64,000 bases of DNA from NCBI RefSeq assembly GCF_003072065.1, contig NZ_QCYG01000002.1:124001-188000 (forward strand), given 5' to 3'. The notes beneath the pieces are model-generated. The model searched no databases. It had not been told where the DNA came from and worked only from the letters and a program-made list of their open reading frames with translations. The DNA comes from Thalassorhabdomicrobium marinisediminis. Its GTDB lineage: Bacteria > Pseudomonadota > Alphaproteobacteria > Rhodobacterales > Rhodobacteraceae. Shown in pieces: positions 55,218 to 61,738 of the stretch. The position numbers and the translations under genes are program-made. The stretch's first letter is position 1. Every line of letters begins with the position of its first letter.

Positions 55218-55825
55218 CGTTTAAACACAATCTCAAACATGTTTCACGTGAAACAAACGAGAAGCTGGTTCATTTTTCTACCCTCCTGAGCCGTTGGACC
55301 AAAACCATAAATCTCGTCTCAAACTCCTCGGCTAGCGATATCTGGTCTCGGCATATTGAAGACAGCGCCCAATTGTTTCATCTCGCACCGCAGAATTGGC
55401 GACGTTGGACTGACATAGGCAGCGGCGGCGGCTTGCCTGGTGTTGTGATCGCGATCCTGGATGAACGAAGGCGACCGCTGACGCTTCTTGAAAGCGATAA
55501 GCGGAAATGCCAGTTCCTTCGCACTGCAAAACGGGAACTTGGATTGAACTATCAAGTGGTGAACGACCGGATCGAAATGTCAGAGATTGTCAAAGCTGAC
55601 GTGGTTAGTGCACGCGCACTGGCTCCTCTTCCGAAGCTTTTAAATCTTGCGAAACCGCTTTTGGAAGAAGGTGGGATATCACTCTTTCCGAAGGGAAAAA
55701 CCTTTCAAAGCGAGATCGACGCCGCTAAGAACGACTGGAGCTTCGACAATAAGCTTCATCCCAGCATAACGAGCAGCGAAGCTAAAATATTGGAAATAGC
55801 TAGGATCCACCGTCGTGAACCTTAG
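55214..55825 (+). CDS. rsmG: 16S rRNA (guanine-527-N7)-methyltransferase RsmG
   Basis: 203-residue SAM-dependent methyltransferase that modifies G527 of 16S rRNA (loss causes low-level streptomycin resistance). The SAM-binding motif is [18 protein letters not shown] near residue 67, with [13 protein letters not shown] and [14 protein letters not shown] following. A second parS is written into codons 9-14 of this gene (H-V-S-R-E-T). It overlaps mnmG by four bases (ATGA) and parA by 11 bases. GC content is as low as in mnmG. Confidence 0.95.
   Translation: MTFKHNLKHVSRETNEKLVHFSTLLSRWTKTINLVSNSSASDIWSRHIEDSAQLFHLAPQNWRRWTDIGSGGGLPGVVIAILDERRRPLTLLESDKRKCQFLRTAKRELGLNYQVVNDRIEMSEIVKADVVSARALAPLPKLLNLAKPLLEEGGISLFPKGKTFQSEIDAAKNDWSFDNKLHPSITSSEAKILEIARIHRREP
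55240..55255. promoter_or_regulatory. parS site 2
   Basis: TGTTTCACGTGAAACA, identical to site 1 in all 16 positions, inside the start of rsmG. The two sites are 1.9 kb apart in different reading frames (site 1 reads FHVK, site 2 reads HVSRET). Confidence 0.93.
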
Positions 55826-56630
55826 TCGGGCTACGCAACCGAAGATAATTGCGGTCGCCAACCAAAAGGGCGGTGTCGGGAAGACGACAACTGCTATCAA
55901 TTTGGGCGCAGCACTGGCCAAGGCAGGTCGCCGGGTGCTGCTGATTGATCTCGATCCTCAAGGTAATGCCTCGACCGGTCTGGGCATCGAAGCGGATCAG
56001 CGCAGATTGACGACTTACGATTTTCTCATCGGGGAAGCTCTCCCGGCGGAATGTGCCAATCAAACGACGATTGACGGACTCAAAATTATTCCGGCTACAA
56101 CAGATTTAAGTTCTGCAGATATCAGCTTGATGGCAAACGAAAAGCGGAGCTTTCTACTGCATGATGCCCTCCACCAGCCAGCGATAGATGAGCTCGGCTT
56201 AGACTATATCTTGATCGATTGTCCTCCGTCGCTCAACATATTGACGGTAAACGCTATGGTCGCGGCAAATACGGTCGTCGTGCCGCTTCAAAGCGAGTTC
56301 TTCGCCCTCGAAGGGCTGTCACAATTGATGCTAACCGTTCGCGAAGTCAGACAATCTGCCAATCCGGATCTCCGGATCGAAGGGATTGTCTTGACGATGT
56401 ATGACCAGCGCAACAATCTTAGCCAACAGGTGGAGGCTGACGCGCGCGACAACCTGGGCGATCTCGTTTTCAACACAGTCATTCCCCGCAATGTGCGGCT
56501 GAGCGAAGCCCCTTCGTTCGCAATGTCGGTTTTCGACTATGATCCGACATCCAAAGGGGCAGCTGCGTATCTCGCATTGGCTTCTGAAATCATGGCGAAA
56601 GAGCCTCAATCCCTGCAGCGGAGTTCTTAG
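55815..56630 (+). CDS. parA: Chromosome partitioning ATPase ParA
   Basis: 271-residue Walker-type ATPase that moves ParB-parS complexes and so segregates the new origin. The deviant Walker A is NQKGGVGKTTTAINLGAAL, with LLIDLDPQGNAST, the YILIDCPPSLNILTVNA motif and PLQSEFFALEGLSQL all standard. GTG start at 55815, overlapping rsmG by 11 bases; the frame has no earlier start. It is followed directly by parB, forming the par operon with the mnm/rsmG genes upstream. Confidence 0.96.
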   Translation: MNLSRATQPKIIAVANQKGGVGKTTTAINLGAALAKAGRRVLLIDLDPQGNASTGLGIEADQRRLTTYDFLIGEALPAECANQTTIDGLKIIPATTDLSSADISLMANEKRSFLLHDALHQPAIDELGLDYILIDCPPSLNILTVNAMVAANTVVVPLQSEFFALEGLSQLMLTVREVRQSANPDLRIEGIVLTMYDQRNNLSQQVEADARDNLGDLVFNTVIPRNVRLSEAPSFAMSVFDYDPTSKGAAAYLALASEIMAKEPQSLQRSS

Positions 56631-57506
56631 ATGAGCAAAACACCCACAAGAGGGCTGGGCCGCGGCCTGTCGTCGTTGATGTCCGATGTAAGCGCTTCGG
56701 CGCCCGATCAGAACCGCCCTTCCACGGAACGCTTCATTCCGATCGACCAGATCTATCCTAATCCACACCAGCCCCGCCGGACCTTCGATGAAAGCGCACT
56801 GGCTGATCTCACGGCGTCTATCTCGGAGAAGGGGATCATTCAGCCACTTATTCTGCGCCGTAAACCTTCGGCGTCCGGTCAATACGAGATCGTTGCAGGC
56901 GAACGGCGCTGGCGTGCATCGCAGCGGGCCAAACTGCACGAAGTCCCTGCCATCATTCGGGAATTTACCGACGTTGAGGTTCTCGAGGTTGCGATTATCG
57001 AGAACATCCAGCGCAGTGATCTGAACCCCATCGACGAGGCGGCAGGCTATAAACAACTGATGGAGAAGTTCGGGCGCACCCAGGAGGAAATGGGGACCGC
57101 TCTTGGCAAAAGCAGAAGCCATATCGCGAACTCCGTGCGCTTGCTGACCCTACCCGAAACCGTGCAGGACCTGCTGTCGAAGGGCGATCTAACCCCTGGT
57201 CATGCACGCACGTTGGTAGGACATCCGAAAGCGGGCGCACTCGCGGCCGAAATCGTCAAAAAGGGGCTTTCCGTTCGGGCTGCCGAGAAACTTGCCAAAA
57301 CTGCCAAGGAGCCCAAGCCCGCAGCACCGAGAAAGTCCAAGACCAAAGACGCGGACACACTCCAAATCGAAAATGATCTCGCAGCCCACCTCGGGATGAA
57401 GGTAAAAATCGACCACGCGGACGGGAAGGAGAACGGTCAGATCGTTCTGCATTACCGCAGTTTGGAACAGTTGGATGACGTTTTGCGCCTGCTGTCAGGG
57501 TCTTAA
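56631..57506 (+). CDS. parB: Chromosome partitioning protein ParB (CTPase)
   Basis: 291-residue parS-binding CTP-switch protein. An N-terminal ParA-stimulating peptide (RGLGRGLSSLM), the CTP-binding region with YPNPHQPRRTF and IVAGERRWRAS (GERR box), the ENIQRSDLNPIDEA motif, the helix-turn-helix around GRTQEEMGTALGKSRSHIANSVRLL, and a C-terminal dimerisation domain are in order. It starts where parA stops. Its stop overlaps the stop of hemW (opposite strand) by four bases. Confidence 0.97.
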   Translation: MSKTPTRGLGRGLSSLMSDVSASAPDQNRPSTERFIPIDQIYPNPHQPRRTFDESALADLTASISEKGIIQPLILRRKPSASGQYEIVAGERRWRASQRAKLHEVPAIIREFTDVEVLEVAIIENIQRSDLNPIDEAAGYKQLMEKFGRTQEEMGTALGKSRSHIANSVRLLTLPETVQDLLSKGDLTPGHARTLVGHPKAGALAAEIVKKGLSVRAAEKLAKTAKEPKPAAPRKSKTKDADTLQIENDLAAHLGMKVKIDHADGKENGQIVLHYRSLEQLDDVLRLLSGS

Positions 57507-58636
57507 TCCGTAAGAAGTTTTGCGATCACAGCGTTCAGCAGCGGTCGGCCGTTCGGGGTCACGGTGAGGCGGTCTTGCGCTACATCCAGCAGCCCGAGAT
57601 TTGTTAACTCGTTGATTTGACTAAGTTTACTCTCGACCCAAGATGCCGGCATGCCGATTCCCTCGGAAAGCCGCAGTCCCATGAGGATACGCTCTTCCAA
57701 CATAGCAGCCGGCGACATCTCCACGCTTGAAACGTCGCCCCCCTGCCCTTCAGCGACCTGCGCCAGCCAAGCGCCGGGCATACGTTCAGCTACGGTTTCA
57801 AAGCGCTGCCCGTCCAACGTCAAGCGTCCATGGGCCCCGGGCCCAATGCCTGCCCAATCGGCGGACGTCCAATACAGGATGTTGTGTCTGCTTTCTTGAT
57901 CCGGTTTGGCGAAGTTGGACACCTCATAGGCTCGCAGCCCAGCGGCATGGGTTAGACTTTGCGTCACCTCCCATAAGTCAGCGCCAAGATCCTCGTCTGG
58001 GAGGCCCTTCAATCCACCCCGTTTCAAGCGCTCGCCGAACGCGGTGCCGTCTTCCACAGTCAGCTGATACAACGAAAGGTGGTCGGGATCGAGCGCTAGC
58101 GCCTGTTCCAGTTCCATCGCCCATGCGTCGACGGATTGATTCTGACGCGCATAGATTAGATCAAAGCTCACGCGGTCGAAGGTTGATCGGGCGATCTCGA
58201 TTGCGCCAAGAGCCTCCTTCGCCGAATGGAGGCGTCCAAGTGCCTTGAGGTCGGGATCGTTCAGTGCTTGCACACCCACCGACACACGATTGACCCCGGC
58301 TGCATAATAACCCGCAAAACGATCCGCTTCGATCGAGGTGGGATTAGCTTCCAAGGTCACTTCCAGATCATTGGACAAGCGCCACCGCTTGCGGATCCGC
58401 TCCATGATTCTCTCGACGGTCTTGACTTCCATGAGGCTGGGCGTGCCGCCCCCGAAGAAAACCGACGACAGGATGCGATCTGGAGTCAGGGCAGCGACGC
58501 GGTCGATTTCGCGTTCGAACGCCTCAGCCCAGCGGGATTGGTCAACCCGTGCGACCACATGCGAGTTGAAGTCGCAATAGGGACACTTTGCCTGACAGAA
58601 CGGCCAGTGGACGTAGAGCCCGAAACCGTGCGTCAT
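57503..58636 (-). CDS. hemW: Radical SAM family haem chaperone HemW
   Basis: 377-residue radical SAM protein that carries haem, related to but distinct from coproporphyrinogen dehydrogenase HemN. The CxxxCxxC cluster is CQAKCPYCDFNS near residue 15, preceded by LYVHWPF, and GGGTPSLM is the SAM motif. HemW lacks the extra cysteine after CDFN typical of HemN, as here. The start at 58636 is ATG; the TTG codon further upstream would overlap rdgB. It follows rdgB on the same strand, separated by 10 bases. Confidence 0.93.
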   Translation of the reverse strand: MTHGFGLYVHWPFCQAKCPYCDFNSHVVARVDQSRWAEAFEREIDRVAALTPDRILSSVFFGGGTPSLMEVKTVERIMERIRKRWRLSNDLEVTLEANPTSIEADRFAGYYAAGVNRVSVGVQALNDPDLKALGRLHSAKEALGAIEIARSTFDRVSFDLIYARQNQSVDAWAMELEQALALDPDHLSLYQLTVEDGTAFGERLKRGGLKGLPDEDLGADLWEVTQSLTHAAGLRAYEVSNFAKPDQESRHNILYWTSADWAGIGPGAHGRLTLDGQRFETVAERMPGAWLAQVAEGQGGDVSSVEMSPAAMLEERILMGLRLSEGIGMPASWVESKLSQINELTNLGLLDVAQDRLTVTPNGRPLLNAVIAKLLTD

Positions 58637-58646
58637 GCCGGAAGCG

Positions 58647-59255
58647 TCACGCAAAACAACCCTCGATCAGCCTGCGAAATGCGTCGGCACGGTGGCTGAT
58701 CCGGTTCTTTTCCCATCGATCCATCTCTCCGAAGGTCACGTCATAACCGTCCGGCTGGAAGATCGGATCGTAGCCGTGGCCCTGATCCCCCCGCATGGGC
58801 CAGACGATCTGTCCGGGCATGACGCCTTCGAACACCTCATCATGGCCGTCCGGCCAAGCGAGGACCAAACAACAGCGGAACTGCGCGCGGCGCGGCGTAG
58901 CTGCGTCCCTCGCTTCCAATTCCTCCCAAGTGCGGGTCATCGCCTTCACGAAGTCGCGCCCGTCGCCCGTTTCGGCCCAATCCGCCGTATAGACGCCGGG
59001 CGCACCATCAAGTCCGTCAACTGTGAGCCCGCTGTCATCGGCCAAAGCTGGCAAACCGGTCGCCTTCACCGCCGCATGAGCCTTGATCCGCGCGTTGCCG
59101 ACGAAGGTGGTTTCGGTCTCGTCAGGTTCGGGCAATCCATGATCGGCGTTTGAGGTGACCTCGACACCATAGGGCGCCAATAAGGCCTCGATCTCTTCCA
59201 GTTTCCCGCGATTGTGCGTCGCGATTAGCAGTTTCTTTCCTTCAAACCGTCGCAT
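58647..59255 (-). CDS. rdgB: XTP/dITP diphosphatase RdgB (HAM1 family)
   Basis: 202-residue house-cleaning pyrophosphatase that hydrolyses inosine and xanthosine triphosphates. LLIATHNRGKLEEI is the N-terminal substrate loop, ALADDSGLTVDGLDGAPGVYTADW carries the metal ligands, and SHRADAFRRL ends the fold. The ATG at 59255 is at the last base of the rph stop codon, so rph, rdgB and hemW form one minus-strand operon. Confidence 0.96.
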   Translation of the reverse strand: MRRFEGKKLLIATHNRGKLEEIEALLAPYGVEVTSNADHGLPEPDETETTFVGNARIKAHAAVKATGLPALADDSGLTVDGLDGAPGVYTADWAETGDGRDFVKAMTRTWEELEARDAATPRRAQFRCCLVLAWPDGHDEVFEGVMPGQIVWPMRGDQGHGYDPIFQPDGYDVTFGEMDRWEKNRISHRADAFRRLIEGCFA

Positions 59256-59962
59256 CAGGACACGGCGTCCAACTGGGCAGCGGATAGGGTAGCAACCCCG
59301 CGTTCGGCCAGGTCCATCATGGCGTTCATCTGCTCCCGGCTAAAGGTCGAGCCTTCGGCGGACATCTGTACTTCGATCAACTTGCTGCCCGCCATGACAA
59401 AGTTTCCATCGACCCCGGCTTCGGAATCTTCCGGGTAATCCAGATCCAGCACCGACTGCCCCGCATAGACCCCGCATGACACGGCTGCCACAGGAACCGT
59501 AAGCGGGTCAGACGTGACAAACCCGGCTTTCATAAGCTTGTTGACTGCCAATTTCAGCGCGACCCAACCGCCGGTGATCGATGCACACCGTGTGCCACCG
59601 TCAGCTTGAATCACGTCGCAATCGACCACGATCTGCCGCTCGCCCAAAGCCACGCGATCGACGCCAGCTCGCAGGGACCGACCGATCAGACGCTGGATCT
59701 CCTGTGTGCGGCCGCTCTGCCCGTTCTTCGCCTCACGCCGCATGCGCGTGTTCGTCGCACGGGGCAACATGCCGTATTCCGCCGTGACCCAGCCCAATCC
59801 GGCGTTCTTCAAAAACGGAGGCACCCGTTCATCGATCGAAGCGGTGCAGAGCACGTGGGTGTCACCGCATTTGATCAGACACGACCCTTCCGCATGTCGG
59901 GTGACCCCGGTCTCGATCGTTATGGGCCGCATTTCGTCAGTTTTCCGTCCAGAGGGGCGCAT
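59255..59962 (-). CDS. rph: Ribonuclease PH
   Basis: 235-residue phosphorolytic 3'-5' exoribonuclease that trims tRNA precursors. [19 protein letters not shown] is typical of the N-terminus, followed by [25 protein letters not shown] and [18 protein letters not shown], all family motifs; it ends SAAQLDAV. The start at 59962 is ATG; the 34-residue upstream extension runs into the hrcA promoter. Divergent from hrcA with 129 bases between. Confidence 0.96.
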   Translation of the reverse strand: MRPSGRKTDEMRPITIETGVTRHAEGSCLIKCGDTHVLCTASIDERVPPFLKNAGLGWVTAEYGMLPRATNTRMRREAKNGQSGRTQEIQRLIGRSLRAGVDRVALGERQIVVDCDVIQADGGTRCASITGGWVALKLAVNKLMKAGFVTSDPLTVPVAAVSCGVYAGQSVLDLDYPEDSEAGVDGNFVMAGSKLIEVQMSAEGSTFSREQMNAMMDLAERGVATLSAAQLDAVS

Positions 59963-60023
59963 GGCATGTCCTTTCCAAGGTTTGCCACCGGATACGCGCC
60001 CTGCCCTGCAATTCCAACCCCGA

Positions 60024-60051
60024 TTGACCTTTCGGACTGCGTGCCCATATT
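60024..60051 (+). promoter_or_regulatory. Candidate promoter of hrcA-grpE
   Basis: TTGACC at 60024-60029 and CATATT at 60046-60051 with 16 bases between, 40 bases before the hrcA start codon. The three C bases (60044-60046) before ATATT make an RpoH-type reading (C-rich -10) possible. There is no CIRCE inverted repeat in the 129-base rph-hrcA gap. Confidence 0.5.
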
Positions 60052-60091
60052 GGCAAAGGGCCACCCGTCACAGGCCGGAGACCCTGAAACG

Positions 60092-61153
60092 ATGACCGAC
60101 CAGACCACCTCTTTGGACGAACTGAACGCCCGCTCGCGCGAGGTTTTTCGCCGCGTTGTGGAAGGATACCTCGAGTCCGGCCTGCCGGTGGGGTCGCGCA
60201 CGCTGACCCGCACCCTGTCGGAGAAGGTCAGCGCGGCCACCATCCGCAACGTGATGCAGGATCTTGAGCATCTGGGTCTTTTGGACAGCCCTCATATCAG
60301 CGCCGGCCGAATCCCCACACAACAAGGTCTGCGCATGTTCGTGGATGGTCTGCTGGAAGTGGGCGATCTGGATGGTCAGGATCGCGCCCGCATCGACCAA
60401 ACCCTTGGCAGCAACGACGACGATGTCGGCACCCTGCTCGACCGCGTGGGCTCGGCTCTCTCCGGTGTGACACACGGGGCGAGCCTGGTGTTGACTCCGA
60501 AACACGAAGCGCCGATCCGGCATGTGGAGTTTGTCAGCCTCGCCGCGGACCGCGCGCTTGTGGTGCTGGTCTTCGCCGACGGGCACGTGGAGAACCGCGT
60601 GTTCACGCCGCCGCCGGGGCAAACGCCGTCGTCAATGCGCGAGGCGACGAACTTCATCAATGCGGTGGCCGAGGGCCGCACCCTCTCCGAACTCGGCGCC
60701 GCCATCGCGCGTGAGGTGAAGGCCCGCCGCCAAGAGATCGACGCCCTCGCGCAAGAGCTCATCGACAGCGGCGCTGCCCTGTGGGAAAATAAGGGGGAAT
60801 CGACCGAACGGCTGATCGTGCGCGGGCGCGGCAACCTGATCACGGATGAGGATGAAGCCGACCTCGACCGCATCCGCAGCCTGTTCGACGACCTTGAACG
60901 CAAGCGGGATATCGCCAACTTTCTCGAACTGACCGAGACCGGCGAAGGGGTGCGGATCTTTATCGGGTCCGAGAACAAACTTTTCTCACTTTCGGGTTCC
61001 TCTTTGGTGGTTTCTCCTTATATGAACGCTGATCGAAAGATCATCGGCGCGGTTGGTGTCATCGGACCCACGCGCCTTAACTACGGGCGCATTGTGCCCA
61101 TCGTGGATTACACCGCGCAACTGGTCGGGAAACTGATCTCGGACCGCGGATAG
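60092..61153 (+). CDS. hrcA: Heat-inducible transcription repressor HrcA
   Basis: 353-residue DNA-binding repressor that, with GroEL, controls CIRCE-linked heat-shock genes. The N-terminal winged helix contains GLPVGSRTLTRTLSEKVSAATIRNVMQDLEHLGLL with PHISAGRIPT, the standard HrcA motif, and the C-terminal domain ends with VGVIGPTRLNYGRIVPIVDYTA. The start at 60092 follows GAAACG; the long open frame to 59606 is an antisense extension over rph. Transcribed with grpE, which begins 12 bases later. Confidence 0.95.
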   Translation: MTDQTTSLDELNARSREVFRRVVEGYLESGLPVGSRTLTRTLSEKVSAATIRNVMQDLEHLGLLDSPHISAGRIPTQQGLRMFVDGLLEVGDLDGQDRARIDQTLGSNDDDVGTLLDRVGSALSGVTHGASLVLTPKHEAPIRHVEFVSLAADRALVVLVFADGHVENRVFTPPPGQTPSSMREATNFINAVAEGRTLSELGAAIAREVKARRQEIDALAQELIDSGAALWENKGESTERLIVRGRGNLITDEDEADLDRIRSLFDDLERKRDIANFLELTETGEGVRIFIGSENKLFSLSGSSLVVSPYMNADRKIIGAVGVIGPTRLNYGRIVPIVDYTAQLVGKLISDRG

Positions 61154-61165
61154 GAAGGCTGGATA

Positions 61166-61738
61166 ATGGCTGATACAGACAAGAACGATCAATTCCTCGA
61201 TGACATCATGGCCGAGACCGACCTCGGCCCCGAGGATGAAATGACCCTTGAACAGATGGCGGATGAGGACGACTCGATCGTGGCCCTCAAGACTGAGATT
61301 CAAGAGTTGAAAGACGGCTACATGCGCGCGCTTGCCGATGCGGAGAACACCCGCAAACGGGCGGAGCGTGATCGACGTGAGGCCGAAAACTATGGCGGGT
61401 CACGTCTCGCGCGGGATCTCCTGCCCGTGTACGACAACCTGCACCGTGCGCTGCAGATGGCCAAGGAAGACGGCAAGGATGGCGACAAAGCGCTTCTGGA
61501 AGGCGTTGAGTTGACCATGCGCGCACTGATCGACGTATTCAAAAAGCACGGGATCGAGCCTGTTCAACCGGAAGTCGGTGACAAATTCGATCCGCAGTTC
61601 CACGAAGCGATGTTCGAAGCCCCCCTGCCCGGCACCAACGCGGGCGAGATTATTCAGGTCTCGGCCACCGGCTTCCTGTTGCACGACCGCCTTTTGCGGC
61701 CGGCGCAGGTCGGGGTCTCCTCTACTCCGAAGTCCTGA
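61166..61738 (+). CDS. grpE: Nucleotide exchange factor GrpE
   Basis: 190-residue co-chaperone that releases ADP from DnaK. A long N-terminal acidic and coiled-coil region leads to ADAENTRKRAERDRREAENYGGSRLARDLLPVYDNLHRAL and the beta-domain with DPQFHEAMFEAP and VSATGFLLHDRLLRPAQVGVS, all standard. Start ATG 61166 with GGAAGGC before it. It overlaps the end of mutS (opposite strand) by 17 bases. Confidence 0.96.
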   Translation: MADTDKNDQFLDDIMAETDLGPEDEMTLEQMADEDDSIVALKTEIQELKDGYMRALADAENTRKRAERDRREAENYGGSRLARDLLPVYDNLHRALQMAKEDGKDGDKALLEGVELTMRALIDVFKKHGIEPVQPEVGDKFDPQFHEAMFEAPLPGTNAGEIIQVSATGFLLHDRLLRPAQVGVSSTPKS

